Below, piece after piece: positions 36,932-47,648 of a stretch of 64,000 nucleotides of DNA. The translations under genes and the position numbers were made by a program. Origin of the DNA: CAVTWD01 sp963738325 (lineage in GTDB: Bacteria > Actinomycetota > Acidimicrobiia > Acidimicrobiales > Ilumatobacteraceae); NCBI GenBank assembly GCA_963738325.1, contig CAVTWD010000017.1:124001-188000 (forward strand), read 5' to 3'. The notes below the pieces were generated by a model. It was not told where the DNA came from. It ran no database searches and saw nothing but the letters and a program-made list of their open reading frames with translations. Every line of letters begins with the position of its first letter. Within the stretch, counting starts at the first letter, position 1.

Positions 36932-38668
36932 TCACACGCGCTCCCCCACTCGGGTCTCCAGCCACCCTAGCAACTGGGCCGCCGCATCCGGCCCGGCCTC
37001 GGTGTCTTCCAAACGCTCTTCCAACGAGCGCACGATCGGCAACTCGCCCTGTGGGTCTCCCATCGCTTTGAGCGCCTGAACCTGGCGCCTCACGGCCAAA
37101 CGGATGAGGTGGAAGACCTCCTGTGCCGGCTCGTCGGCGGGTTCTTCGACGACGAGACGCTGCAGCAATTCGGCGACGGCCGGCTCCGCCGACACGAGAG
37201 CCGCGGCGAGGTCACCGCCGGCGTCATCAAGAGCGCGGAAGGCGCCACGGTGGAGCGCGTCTTCGAAGAGCACCTCGTGCATCCACTGCCGCACACCGGG
37301 CCAATCGTCGAGCAGCAGCACGAGCACCGTCGTCTCCGGCGACACCTCCCGATGGCGCGAGGGCGCGGCGGGCGCCACGCGCGGCCGGCGGTACTGGTGG
37401 TCAGCGAGGACGACGAGCTGTTCGGCCGGGAGTCCGCAGCGCATGGCCACGTCGGCGGCGTACTGGCTACGGACGAGCGGATTGGGGTGCTCGTTGACCA
37501 CGGCCATCGCCGCCTCCGCCGCCGCGGCGCGGCGCTCGGGGTTGGTGAGCGGCCCCCCCCGAAGTGCTCGTTCGACGCGAAAGCCGAGGAAGGGCCGCGC
37601 GGCATCGATCGCAGCGCGCAGCGCCTCCGGGTCGCGGCCAGCGAGTTCGTCAGGATCGACACCGCTCGGCAGCCGGGCCACGCTCACCGAGAGCTCGTAG
37701 GACCGCTCCCATTCGTAGAAGCGTTCGGCAGCCGCGAGGCCGGCGGCATCGGCGTCGAAGGCGAGCACCACGTGCGAGGCGAAGCGCTTGAGCAAGCGCA
37801 CGTGCTCCTCGGTGAGAGCGGTGCCGCATGTGGCCACGGCCCGCGAGAGGCCGGCGCGATGGAACCCGATCACATCGGTGTAGCCCTCGCACACGATCAC
37901 CTGGTCGGTTCGGACGATCTCCGCCTTGGCCCAGTGGAGGCCGTAGAGGGTGCGCGACTTCGCGTAGATAGAGGTCTCGGGCGAGTTCTTGTACTTCGCG
38001 GGGTCGGAGGAGCCGGGCAGGACCCGCCCACCGAGGGCCACCGGTTCGCCGACCTCGTTGAAGATCGGGAACAGCACGCGGGCCCGGAAGGTGTCCTGCA
38101 ACCGGTCGCGCCGGTTGGAGAAGGCCAGACCGGCGTCGCGGAGCAGCCCTGGATCGATGCCACTCTCGCGTGCGAGCACGTCCCAGTCGTCGGGCGCCCA
38201 GCCGAGGCGGAACGTCCTCGCCACGTCGCCCGAGATGCCACGGCCGCGGAGGTAGTCACGTGCCGGCCGTGCGTCGGGCGCTTCGAGCAGCCGGCCGTGG
38301 TACCAGTCCACGGCGTCGCCCATGGCCTCGACGAGCCGCTTGCGCCGCTGGCGCTCGCGCCCTTCGCCGCCCGAGGTGTACCGCAAGGTGATGCCCGAAC
38401 GGCCGGCCAGCCATTCGACGGCCGCCGCGAAGTCGAGGTGCTCGATGTCCTGCACGAACCGGAACACGTCACCCTTGGCGCCGCAGCCGAAGCAGTAGTA
38501 GAAGCCGCGCTCCTCGTTGACGGAGAAGCTCGGCGTCCGCTCGGCGTGGAAGGGGCACAGGCCCTGCCAGCGGCGTCCGACGCGGCGCAGGCTCACGAAC
38601 TGCTGCACGACGTCGACGATGGGGGTCGCGGCCCGGACCCGCTCGATGTCGTCGTCGACGATGCCCAC
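36932..38668 (-). CDS. dnaG: DNA primase
   Basis: A 578-residue replicative primase. The zinc-binding domain is CPFHAERTPSFSVNEERGFY followed by CFGCGAKGD (Cys-His-Cys-Cys). The catalytic core has RVLFPIFNEVGEPVALGGR, EGYTDVIGFHRAG (TOPRIM Glu), ATCGTALTEEHVRLLKR and LAFDADAAGLAAAERF (DxD). The helicase-binding C-terminal domain follows, ending LLGWLETRVGERV. The start is GTG at 38668. It is divergent from the serine hydrolase gene. Confidence 0.95.
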   Translation of the reverse strand: MGIVDDDIERVRAATPIVDVVQQFVSLRRVGRRWQGLCPFHAERTPSFSVNEERGFYYCFGCGAKGDVFRFVQDIEHLDFAAAVEWLAGRSGITLRYTSGGEGRERQRRKRLVEAMGDAVDWYHGRLLEAPDARPARDYLRGRGISGDVARTFRLGWAPDDWDVLARESGIDPGLLRDAGLAFSNRRDRLQDTFRARVLFPIFNEVGEPVALGGRVLPGSSDPAKYKNSPETSIYAKSRTLYGLHWAKAEIVRTDQVIVCEGYTDVIGFHRAGLSRAVATCGTALTEEHVRLLKRFASHVVLAFDADAAGLAAAERFYEWERSYELSVSVARLPSGVDPDELAGRDPEALRAAIDAARPFLGFRVERALRGGPLTNPERRAAAAEAAMAVVNEHPNPLVRSQYAADVAMRCGLPAEQLVVLADHQYRRPRVAPAAPSRHREVSPETTVLVLLLDDWPGVRQWMHEVLFEDALHRGAFRALDDAGGDLAAALVSAEPAVAELLQRLVVEEPADEPAQEVFHLIRLAVRRQVQALKAMGDPQGELPIVRSLEERLEDTEAGPDAAAQLLGWLETRVGERV

Positions 38669-38769
38669 CAGAGCGAGGCTACCGGCGCGCCGATGTCACG
38701 ACGGGCCACGGCAAGCGAAGCGAGGCTACGTTCCTTGGGCGGGTCCGGACCAGGACAGGGAGGTTCACG

Positions 38770-39909
38770 ATGGCCGAGACGGACGGCACCTTCGACGAGC
38801 AGTTCGCCGGCGTACGCGACGCGCTGGCGCACACGCTCGACAGCGGCCTCGACGTGGGCGCCTCCGTGGCCGTGGTCGTCGACGACCAGCTCGTGGTGGA
38901 CGTGTGGGGAGGCTGGGCCGACGAAGCCAAGACCGTGCCGTGGGCCCGCGACACGATCACCAACGTGTGGTCGTCGACGAAGACGATGTGCAATCTGTGC
39001 GCGCTGATCCTGGCCGACCGGGGCGAGCTGGACCTGCATGGCCCGGTGGCCCGCTACTGGCCCGAGTTCGCGCAGTCCGGCAAGTCGAGGGTGGAGGTGC
39101 GCCACCTCCTCGGGCACACCGCGGGCCTCTCGGCCTGGGCCGAGCCGGTGAAGGCTGAGGACCTCTACGACTGGGACAGGATGTGCGACCTGCTGGCCGC
39201 CCAGGAGCCGTGGTGGGAACCGGGCACGGCCTCCGGCTACCACGCCCTCACCCAGGGGTTCCTGGTCGGTGAGGTGGTCAGGCGGATCACAGGCCAGTCG
39301 CTCGGGTCGTTCTTCGCCAAAGAGGTAGCCGGGCCGCTCGGAGCGGACTTCCACATCGGGCTCCCACCTGGGAACGACGCCCGGGTGGCCAACGTCATCC
39401 CGCCTCCACCGTTGGCCGTCGAGGGCCTCGACCCCGACAGCGTGGCCGCGCGCACGCTGTCCAACCCGGCCCTCGACGCCGCGGTGGCCTGGACCGACGG
39501 TTGGCGCCGCGCCGAGATTCCCGCGGCGAACGGTCACGGCAACGCGAGATCGGTCGTCGCCGTGCAGTCCGCGGTGGCACAGGGCGGCGAGGCGCGCGGC
39601 GTCCGCCTGCTGTCCGAGAAGGGTTGCGCCGCCATCTTCGAGGAGCAGGCCCGCGGCACGGACCTGGTGCTCGGCATCCCCCTGCGGATTGGGATGGGCT
39701 ACGGCATCAATGGGGGCGAGCTCCCGCTCGGTCCGAACCCTCGGACCTGCTTCTGGGGGGGCTGGGGGGGGTCGGTGGTCGTCGTCGATCTCGACGCCCG
39801 TATGACCGTCGCCTACATGATGAACCGCATGGGCGAGGGCACGGTCGGCGACGTGCGGGGCTACTCCATCGTGATGGCCGCCTACGCCGCGCTCGCCTCA
39901 CGAGCCTGA
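38770..39909 (+). CDS. Beta-lactamase-fold serine hydrolase
   Basis: A 379-residue protein of the class C beta-lactamase/EstB-like family (PF00144). The catalytic Ser-x-x-Lys is in VWSSTKTMCNLCALILAD. The second motif, normally YxN, reads SGYHALTQG. Near the C-terminus a Gly-rich FWGGWGGS sits where KTG/HxG is usual. There is no signal peptide, so it is probably a cytoplasmic esterase or amidase and not a beta-lactamase. The start has GGAGG 6 nt upstream. Confidence 0.88.
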   Translation: MAETDGTFDEQFAGVRDALAHTLDSGLDVGASVAVVVDDQLVVDVWGGWADEAKTVPWARDTITNVWSSTKTMCNLCALILADRGELDLHGPVARYWPEFAQSGKSRVEVRHLLGHTAGLSAWAEPVKAEDLYDWDRMCDLLAAQEPWWEPGTASGYHALTQGFLVGEVVRRITGQSLGSFFAKEVAGPLGADFHIGLPPGNDARVANVIPPPPLAVEGLDPDSVAARTLSNPALDAAVAWTDGWRRAEIPAANGHGNARSVVAVQSAVAQGGEARGVRLLSEKGCAAIFEEQARGTDLVLGIPLRIGMGYGINGGELPLGPNPRTCFWGGWGGSVVVVDLDARMTVAYMMNRMGEGTVGDVRGYSIVMAAYAALASRA

Positions 39910-39971
39910 TGCCTGTCGAGCTCGACGACTGTCGAGCCGGACGCGGCGAGTCGTACGAGGTCGCCCGCACT

Positions 39972-40074
39972 GGAGATGTTGTGACGAGTGTTCGTGCGGG
40001 AGGTCGATCCGGCTCTGCCGGTCGACCGGAGCACGTGATTCGAAGGGGGGAAGGTCTCCTTCCCCCCTTCGCTA
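39972..40074 (-). repeat. Two-hairpin intergenic repeat, copy 1
   Basis: Read on the minus strand it starts with the TAG of terC (TAGCGAAG), forms the long hairpin at 40041-40071, then a second hairpin at 40002-40027 (GGTCGA/TCGACC outer stem, CCGGC/GCCGG inner stem, AGA loop), and ends CTCCCGCACGAACACTCGTC followed by ACAACATCTCC. The core of copies 1 and 2 is nearly identical. It lies between convergent genes. Confidence 0.75.
40041..40071. terminator. Bidirectional hairpin terminator candidate
   Basis: A perfect 14-bp inverted repeat, CGAAGGGGGGAAGG (40041-40054) and CCTTCCCCCCTTCG (40058-40071), with a 3-nt loop. It sits between convergent genes (serine hydrolase and terC) and lacks a T-run, so it may block both transcripts or stabilise 3' ends. 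It is part of the repeat element copy 1. Confidence 0.65.
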
Positions 40075-41076
40075 ACGAACCTCCGTGGGGACGCTCGGGG
40101 TGCGTTCGGCCGTTTCGTCGCGCCGATCCTTCAGCAGCGAGGCCACCACCGCGACCACCAGGACGAGCGCGATGACGGTGAGCGAGATCGGCGTCGACAC
40201 GTGGTACCACCACGAGACGATCATCTTCACGCCGACATAGGCGAGGATGATGGCCAGGCCCGGCTGGAGGTAGCGGAAGCGCTCGCGCATGCCGGCCAGC
40301 AGGAAGTACAGGGCGCGGAGCCCGAGAATGGCAAAGGCGTTCGAGGCGAACACGATGTACTGCTCGCGACTGACGGCGAGCACGGCCGGCACCGAATCCA
40401 CCGCGAAGATGACGTCGGTCACCTCGATCAGCACGAGCACCGCGAACAGCGGCGTGGCCAGCAACTTGTGACCCCGGCGTACGAAGATCCGTTGGCCCTC
40501 GTATTCGTCGGTTGACGGGATCACCTTGCGCACCAGCCGCAGCACGGGATTTCGTTCGGGGTGGGTGTCCTCGGCGTGCCTGGTCAGCAACCGGAGACCG
40601 GTGATCACCAGGAACGCGCCGAATACGAACAGCACCCAGTCGAAGCGGTTTATGAGCGCGACGCCGGCGAAGATGAACACCAGCCTCAGCGTGAGCGCGC
40701 CGAAGATGCCCCAGAACAGGACGCGGTGCTGGTACTTGCTGGGCACGACGAAGTACGAGAACAGCAGGGCCCAGACGAAGACGTTGTCGACGCTCAAGCT
40801 CTTCTCGATGAGGTAACCGGCGTAGTACTCGCCGGCGGCCTGGCCGCCGTAGACGTGCCACATGAGCGCGCCGAACGCGAGCCCGAGGCCGATCCACGCG
40901 CCCGACTCGATCGCGGCCTCCCGGGCCCGCACCACGTGGGCGCGCCGGTGGAACACGAGGAGGTCGATCAGCAGCAGCCCCAGGATCGAGCCCAAGAGCA
41001 GCGCCCACATGGCCGGGGTCACGTCGATGGTCGCGAAGCGAGCCCGGTCGCTCGCCGAGGCGAGCACGGGGATCAT
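40072..41076 (-). CDS. TerC family integral membrane protein
   Basis: A 334-residue polytopic membrane protein of the TerC family (PF03741), linked in other bacteria to tellurium resistance and metal (Mn2+) export. Nine or so hydrophobic helices are visible. The conserved acidic motif LIEKSLSVDNVFVWALLFSY and the second LIEVTDVIFAVDSVPAVLAV carry the paired Asp residues proposed to bind metal. QHRVLFWGIFGAL and FASNAFAILGLRALYFLL are also family-typical. Its stop codon is the first base triplet of the repeat element copy 1. Confidence 0.9.
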   Translation of the reverse strand: MIPVLASASDRARFATIDVTPAMWALLLGSILGLLLIDLLVFHRRAHVVRAREAAIESGAWIGLGLAFGALMWHVYGGQAAGEYYAGYLIEKSLSVDNVFVWALLFSYFVVPSKYQHRVLFWGIFGALTLRLVFIFAGVALINRFDWVLFVFGAFLVITGLRLLTRHAEDTHPERNPVLRLVRKVIPSTDEYEGQRIFVRRGHKLLATPLFAVLVLIEVTDVIFAVDSVPAVLAVSREQYIVFASNAFAILGLRALYFLLAGMRERFRYLQPGLAIILAYVGVKMIVSWWYHVSTPISLTVIALVLVVAVVASLLKDRRDETAERTPSVPTEVR

Positions 41077-41093
41077 GCCGTAGGAGCTACCCG

Positions 41094-43744
41094 CTATCGG
41101 GTGTCACCACCCTTGCCCACGACCGCCTGGGCCGCGGCGAGCCGCGCGATGGGCACGCGATAGGGCGAGCAGCTCACGTAGTCGAGACCGGCATCGTAGA
41201 AGAAGGCGATCGACTCGGGATCGCCGCCGTGCTCGCCGCACACCCCGAGCTTGAGGTTGGGCTTGGTCTTGCGGCCGCGCTCGGCGCCGTCGCGCACCAG
41301 CTCGCCCACGCCGGCCTGATCGATGGTCTCGAAGGGGTTGCGCTTCAGCAGGCCCTTCTCGAGATAGATGGGCATCATCCGGCTCTCGACATCGTCACGG
41401 CTGAACCCGAAGGTCATCTGGGTGAGGTCGTTGGTGCCGAAGCTGAAGAAGTCGGCCTCGGTGGCGATCTCGTCGGCCCGCAACGCGGCGCGGGGCGTCT
41501 CGATCATCGTGCCGATCATCACCTTGGGCTTGCGCTTCAGCGACGCGGTGGCCTCGGCCACGGCCTCCTCCACCCACCGGCGGGCCTCGGCCATCTCCTC
41601 GCGGGTGACGGTGAGGGGAATCATGATCTCGACGATGGGCCGCTTCCCCTCCGCCGCCAGCTCGGCCGCCGCCTCCATGAGCGCGCGCACCTGCATGGCG
41701 TAGAGCCCGGGCTTCACCACGCCGAGGCGAACGCCGCGGGTCCCGAGCATCGGGTTGAACTCGTGCCAGCTCCGAGCCTCGTGCAGCAGCCTCGCCTCCT
41801 CCTCCGTCAGGGTACCGAGGGCTTGCTTCACTTCCAGGTCCTCGACCTTCGGCAGGAATTCGTGCAGCGGCGGATCGAGGAGGCGCACGGTGACGGGCAG
41901 GCCGTCCATGGCGTGGAGGATCTCGCGGAAGTCGGCCCGCTGGACGAGGCGGAGGGCTTCGAGCGCCTCGGCCTCCTGCTCGTCGGTCTCGGCGAGGATC
42001 ATGCGCCTCACGACTGGTAGCCGATCCTCGGCGAGGAACATGTGTTCGGTACGGCACAGCCCGATGCCCTCGGCCCCGAACCGCCGCGCCGTGGCCGCGT
42101 CAGGACCGTTGTCGGCGTTGGCCCGCACCGCGAGCTGGCCCTTCCGGATCCGGTCGGCCCAGGAGAGGATCGTGGCGAACTCCGGCGGCGGCTCCGCCAC
42201 GGCCAGTGTGACCGCCCCGAGCACGACCTCGCCGGTGGTGCCGTCCAGGGAGATCGACGTCACCCTCGTGGACGACGACATCTCCGACCGTGAACTGGGC
42301 GCCCGAGATCTGGATGGCTTCGGCGCCCACCACCGCCGGGATGCCCCAGCCTCGTGCCACGACGGCGGCGTGGCTCACCAGCCCTCCTCGGGCCGTGAGG
42401 ATGCCCTGGGACACCGACATCCCGTGCACGTCCTCGGGGCTGGTCTCGTTGCGCACCAGGATGACCTTCTCACCCCGGTCGGCCGCGTCGGCGGCGTCGT
42501 CGGCCGTGAAGTAGGCCCTCCCGACCGCCGCGCCCGGAGAGGCGGCGAGGCCCTTCGCGATGACGTGCACGTGCCGCCCCACGAACTGCGGGATGCAGGA
42601 CCTGATCGAGGTGCTCGGCCGTGACCCGCTGGATGGCCTCTTCGTGGGTGAGCTTGATGTGGCGATCGCTTGGTCATGTCCACCGCCATGCGCAGCGCGG
42701 CCGCGCCGGTGCGCTTGCCGACCCGGGTCTGCAACATCCAGAGCCGACCCTGCTCGATCGTGAACTCGGTGTCGCACATGTCGCGGTAGTGCCGCTCGAG
42801 CCGGTAGAAGATGTCGACGAGCTCGCGATGGATCTCGGGGAACGTGAGCTTCAGGTGGTCGAGGTCCTCGGTGTTGCGGATGCCCGCCACCACATCCTCG
42901 CCCTGTGCGTTGACCAAGAAGTCGCCGTACGGCTTCTTCTCACCCGTGGCCGCGTCGCGGGTGAAGGCGACGCCCGTGCCCGAGTTGTCGTCGCGGTTGC
43001 CGAACACCATCGCCTGGACGTTCACGGCCGTGCCGAGCTCGTGGCTGATCCGCTCGCGGACCCGGTAGGCGATGGCGCGCTGGCCCGTTCCAGCTGCGGA
43101 AGACGGCCTCGATTGCGCCCTTCAGCTGCACCCGTGGCTGCTGGGGGAACACCGTGCGCGGTCGTCGGCGTAGATCACGTGCTTGTACGTCCTCGCACAG
43201 CTCTCGGAGCACGGCCGCGGGCACCTCGGCATCGCTCGTCGACGCCGGCGTGGGCCTTCGCCTTCTCGAACGGCTCGTCGAAGAGGTGGGCCTCGAGGCC
43301 GAGCACGATGCGGCCGTACATCGAGATGAACCGGCGGTACGAGTCGTAGGCGAAACGCTCGTCGCTCGTGACGTGAGCGAGGCCGCTGGACGCTGGTGTC
43401 GTTCAAGCCGAGGTTCAGGACCGTGTCCATCATCCCCGGCATCGAGAACTTGGCTCCCGATCGCACGCTCACCAGAAGCGGGTCGAACGGGTCACCCAGC
43501 TTGCGACCCATCTTCTTCTCGAGCGCGGAACACGTGCTTGGCGATCTCCTCGTCGAGCCCGTCGGGCCAACCGTCGGTGCATGTACGCGCGACACCCGTC
43601 GGTGGTGATCGTGAAGCCGGGCGGCACGGGGAGGCCGAGCACGCTCGTCATCTCGGCCAGGTTGGCGCCCTTGCCGCCCAGCAGATCCTTCATGTCCATC
43701 GGCGGACGGCGGTGCTTGTGGTCGAACGCATAGACGTAAGGCAC
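41094..43744 (-). CDS. ppdK: Pyruvate, phosphate dikinase (many frameshifts)
   Basis: Interconverts pyruvate, ATP and Pi with PEP, AMP and PPi; in this phylum usually for gluconeogenesis. About 880 residues when indels are repaired. N-terminal ATP-grasp: MDMKDLLGGKGANLAEMTSV, VPPGFTITTDGCRAYM, SGAKFSMPGMMDTVLNLGLN, VFGNRDDNSGTGVAFTRD. The phosphohistidine domain has the swivelling His in ILTARGGLVSHAAVVARGWG. The C-terminal PEP/pyruvate barrel has RTEHMFLAEDRLP, MLGTRGVRLGV, MIGTMIETPRAAL, FFSFGTNDLTQMTFGFSRDD and LGVCGEHGGDP. At least seven frame breaks lie between about 42250 and 43600; those I could rebuild (for example near 42590 and 42670) are single extra bases. The distal 1.2 kb is intact. 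The start is GTG at 43744. Confidence 0.88.
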
Positions 43745-43802
43745 GCCGCCGAGCCTACTGCTGCGGCCACGAACCGCTCCCCGGAGGGGCCCTCCCGCGG
43801 GG

Positions 43803-45112
43803 TCAGAGGCCCAGGCGCTCCCGGATGGCCCCGGCCAGCTCGACGATCGGCACGCGGAGCTGCTCGGTCGTGTCCCGGTCCCGGATCGTGACGGCGCGGT
43901 CGTCGAGGGTGTCGAAGTCGACCGTGACGGCGAGGGGCGTCCCGATCTCGTCCTGGCGCCGGTAGCGCCGGCCGATCGACTGGGTGTCGTCGTAGTCGCA
44001 CATCCAGCAAGGGGCGAGGAGGCCGAAGACCTCCTTGGCCACCGGGGTCAGCGTGTCCTTCTTGGAAAGCGGCAGCACCGCCACCTTGTAGGGGGCGAGA
44101 CGGGGGTGGAGACGCAGCACCGTCCGCGCCTCGCCGTCCACGATGTCCTCGTCGTAGGCCGCGAGCAGGAAGGCGGCCATCGTGCGGGTGGCGCCGGCCG
44201 CCGGTTCGATCACGTACGGCGTGTAGCGCTCCCCGGTGGCCTGGTCGAAGTAGTCGAGGCGTTCGCCGGAGTGCTGGGCGTGCTGCGTCAGGTCGTAGTC
44301 GGTGCGGTTAGCGATGCCTTCGAGCTCGTCCCAGCCCCAGGGGAAGAGGAACTCCACGTCGGACGTGCCCGCGGAGTAGTGCGACAGCTCCTCGGCGGTA
44401 TGGGCCCGGAGCCGGAGCAGCTCAGCCGGGACGCCCAGCTCCGTGTACCAGCGCAGCCGCTCGGCCCGCCAGTACTCGTACCAGCGTGGCGCCTCCGCCG
44501 GTGGGACGAAGTACTCCAGCTCCATCTGCTCGAACTCGCGGGTGCGGAAGATCCAGTTCTGGGGTGTGATCTCGTTGCGGAAGCTCTTGCCCACTTGGGC
44601 GATGCCGAAGGGAGGTGCTTGCGGGTGGCCTGCACGACGTTGCCGAAGTTGACGAACATGCCTTGCGCCGTCTCGGGCCGGAGGTAGGCGACAGCGGCGT
44701 CCTCCTCCACGGGGCCGGCGTAGGTCTTGAACATGAGGTTGAACTGGCGGGCCTCGGTGAAGCTGTCCTTCGACCCGCACGACGGGCACAGCCGGGGGTC
44801 GTCGAGCTTGTCGATGCGGAAGCGGTTGCGGCAGACGCGGCAATCCACCAGGGGATCGGTGAAGTTGACCAGGTGCCCGCTCGCCTCCCACACGGCCGGA
44901 GGCGAGAGGATGCTGGCGTCGAGGCCGACGACGTCGTCGCGGAGCTGCACCATAGAGCGCCACCAGGCGTCCTTGACGTTGCGGAGCAGCAGGACGCCGA
45001 GGGGGCCGTAGTCGTAGGCCGACCGGAACCCGCCGTAGATCTCCGCCGACGGGAACACGAAGCCGCGCCGTTTGCAGAGGTTGACGACCTGGTCGAGCTC
45101 GGTGGCAGGCAT
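43803..45112 (-). CDS. glyS: Glycine-tRNA ligase (one frameshift)
   Basis: Single-chain alpha2-type glycyl-tRNA synthetase of about 436 residues, class II. N-terminus: LCKRRGFVFPSAEIYGGFRS and AYDYGPLGVLLLRNVKDAWW. A zinc-like pair CRVCRNRF / CPSCGSKDSF is present. Class II motifs are in LRPETAQGMFVNFGNV and FRNEITPQNWIFRTREFEQ (motif 2), with the C-terminal anticodon domain from PYKVAVLPLSKKD. The frame changes near 44615, after QATRKH, and continues with PPFGIAQVGKSF; one missing base accounts for this. The ATG has a pyrimidine-rich leader (CTTTCCTCCTC) with no Shine-Dalgarno, which suggests leaderless or atypical initiation. Confidence 0.92.
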
Positions 45113-45146
45113 GAGGAGGAAAGGCTAGGGCTTGGAGCCGGTCACG

Positions 45147-45985
45147 GTGCCCCCAACTCGTGCGCGCCGTGTCCTACCATCGCAGGCGCGCCGACGCACA
45201 CTCGCCTCCGCCTCCTCTGCGGCCTCGCCGCCGGCTTCCTCGCGCTGGCCGGCTGCAGCAGTTCAGGGTCGGCGTCGCCTCCGTCGACGAGCGCGACGAC
45301 CGGCGAATCGACCGTCGCCACCGCCGGGCTCACCGACCCCGCCGAGACGGCCCCGCTGTCCACGGCGCTGGCGGCGGTGCCGGCGGGGCACTGCCCGACG
45401 CTCCCGCCCGTCGACGACGCCCAGGCCGTCACCACCAGCCACGAGGCCGACCTCGACGGCGACGGCAAGCCCGACAAGCTCACCGCCTATTTCTCGTCGT
45501 CGGGCACCTGGCACTTCCGCGTGCAGCTTGCCGCCGGCGGCGGGGCCGACGTGAGCGTTCAGAGCTCCGGGGCCGGCCAGGTGTACGTCGTCGGTGGCTT
45601 CAACCTCGACGCCAAACCCGGTGACGAGGCCTTTGTCGACGTCGGTGACGGCGACATCGGTTCGCCGGTGTCGATATTCCAGCTGCAGCACTGCTCGCTC
45701 GTGCGCCTCCTCGCTCCCGGCGGGCGTCCCACGACCTTCCCCATCGGCGGCACGACCTCCGAGGCGCGCGGCCTGCGCCGCGCGCCACCCGACCTGGACG
45801 TGCTCTCGGGCACCACCGGCGACGGCACCAAGTACGCCACGACCGAAACCACCCTCCAGCTCCATGGATCCCGCTTCGTGGTGACGGGCACGAAACGCGG
45901 CACCGTCAACGCCACAACCCAGCGCAGCCGCTTCTTGCCCTACCTCGACCTCGGCTGCGGCGACTTGCAGCTCGACGAGGACTGA
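45147..45985 (+). CDS. Secreted lipoprotein, hypothetical (start frameshifted)
   Basis: A lipoprotein of about 270 residues. The hydrophobic segment LLCGLAAGFLALAGCSSSG contains a lipobox (LAGC) and is followed by a Ser/Thr/Pro-rich linker. The mature part has EADLDGDGKPDKLTAYF, a DxDxDGxxD calcium-type loop as in FG-GAP/VCBS proteins, and Cys residues at HCPT, HCSL and GCGD that could form disulfides. No in-frame start lies before the signal sequence; the nearest GTG (45147) is in another frame, so an indel at about 45160-45190 is likely. Function unknown. Confidence 0.65.
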
Positions 45986-46126
45986 GTCGGGCGGGCCGCC
46001 CTTCCGCGAGGCCCCCTGGGATGCCCCAAACCTCGTTCACGCGGGTCGATTCGCGCGCATCCGCGGTGCTCTGACACGGATGAACGGGAGCGCGACGGGC
46101 GGACACCGACCCGGTCCGAGCGCGCC

Positions 46127-46842
46127 TCAGACCTGGCCGAGGAGGCCGATGGCCCGCAGGCGGCGTTCGAGATGGTGTTCGACAGCGGCGACGCCCAGCA
46201 CATCGACCTCGTGGGTGGCGGGCGAGGGCGGCTCGGCCAGGACCGACGCGAGGCCACCACCGAGCATCCGCCGCAGGAGGGCGAGGGCCTCGGGGCTCAC
46301 GGGCACGCCTCGCCGGCAGCTCTGGCAGAGGACACCGCCCTGGTCGAGATCGAAGGCGACGAGGGGCTCGCCGGCGCCGCAGCTCACGCACACGTCGAGC
46401 TCGGGCCGCAGCCCTTCCGAGGCGAGCAGCTTCCAGTAGAAGGCGGCCACGAGCAAGGGCGAGTCGGCCTGGGCGAGGGCCCGCAGCGCCCCCACGAGCA
46501 TCTGGTAGAGCCCGGGGTTGGGCTCGCGCTCCTGGGCCACCTGGTCGACCGCCTCGAGCAGGGCGATGCCCTTGGTGAGGCGGCTCAGGTCGTCGTGCAG
46601 GCTGCGCCACTGCTCGGCGCTCTCGGCCTGGCTGACCACGTCGAGCTCGCGGCCCTCGTAGAGGAGCAGGTTACGTGCGACAACGGCTCGAGCCGCCCTC
46701 CGAAGCGGCTCTTCGTCCTGCGGACGCCCTTGGCCACGGCCCGTACCTTCCCGTGCGCGGCGGTCAGCACCACCACGATGCGATCGGCCTCGCCCAGCTT
46801 GTACGTGCGCAGCACCACGCCGGTGTCTCGGTACAGGCCCAC
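46127..46842 (-). CDS. recO: DNA repair protein RecO (one frameshift)
   Basis: Recombination mediator of the RecFOR pathway, about 240 residues. The OB-fold N-terminus reads GLYRDTGVVLRTYKLGEADR and LTAAHGKVRAVAKGVRRTKS. The C-terminal half has the zinc motif CVSCGAGEPLVAFDLDQGGV then CQSC. After RLEPLSHV the frame breaks near 46670 (one missing base in CACGTAACCTG); the next frame continues with the expected alternating hydrophobic segment and SQAESAEQWRSLHDDLSRL. The GTG start is 1 nt after the uppS stop. Confidence 0.9.
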
Positions 46843-46843
46843 G

Positions 46844-47566
46844 TCAGCCGTCGATGGCGCCGAAGCGCCGGTCTCGCCGCTGGAACTCCCGGACCGCCTC
46901 CGCCAAGTGCTTGCGGCGGAAGTCGGGCCACAAGACGTCGGTGAAGATCAACTCGCTGTAGGCGAGCTCCCACAGCAGGAAGTTCGAGATGCGGTACTCA
47001 CCCGACGTGCGGATCACGAGGTCGGGGTCGGGCATCTCGGGGTCGTAGAAGTGGCGGCGGATGGCCCGCTCGTCGATCTTCTCGGCGGGAAGTCCTTCGG
47101 CCACCACAGCGCGCACCGCGTCCACGATCTCGGCGCGGCCGCCGTAGTTGAACGCGATCGTGAGCGTGAGCTCGCGGTTGGCGCGGGTCAGCTCGATGGC
47201 CTCATCCTGGCGACTGCAGGAGGCGCTTGGGCACCCGCCAGTCACGGCGGCCGATGAAGCGGATGCGCACGCCCATCCCGTCCAACTCGTCGCGGCGGCG
47301 CAGCAAGAGCGACTCGTTGAAGCGGAGGAGGTAGCGCACCTCGTCGACCGGCCGGCGCCAGTTCTCCGTCGAGAAGGCGTAAACGGTCAGCCACCGGATG
47401 CCCAGCTCGAGCGCTCCCTCGACCGTGTCGAACAGGGCGATCTCGCCGGCGGCGTGGCCGTCGGTGCGCTTCAGCCCCGCTGCTGGGCCCAGCGGCCGTT
47501 GCCGTCCATCACGCAACCCACGTGCACGGGGATGAGGGCGGGATCTAGGCCCTCCAGAAGGCTCAC
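46844..47566 (-). CDS. uppS: Isoprenyl (undecaprenyl) diphosphate synthase (two frameshifts)
   Basis: A cis-prenyltransferase making the polyprenyl diphosphate lipid carrier for cell-wall synthesis, about 240 residues. The GTG at 47566 gives VSLLEGLDPALIPVHVGCVM; the catalytic VMDGNGRWA follows. Then GHAAGEIALFDTVEGALELG, LTVYAFSTENWRRPVDEV, ANRELTLTIAFNYGGRAEIV, DPDLVIRTSGEYRISNFLLW and ELIFTDVLWPDF. Frame breaks lie near 47480 (one base missing after CAGCAGCGG) and near 47215 (one extra C). It is immediately followed by recO on the same strand. Confidence 0.9.
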
Positions 47567-47648
47567 GAGGCGAAGTTACTGCCGGCGAGGGCACCGGCCC
47601 CGGACCTCGCACCGGCGCGGCGGCCTCGGCGTCTACCGTCGGTCGGCG

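Noticed and set aside
37109..39007. 632-residue plus-strand open frame opposite dnaG
   Set aside because: It mirrors dnaG on the other strand, with the Arg/Ala/His-rich composition typical of antisense frames in high-GC DNA and no family resemblance.
39972..40074. Integron attC site
   Set aside because: The core sites do not fit RYYYAAC/GTTRRRY and no integron integrase or cassettes are nearby.
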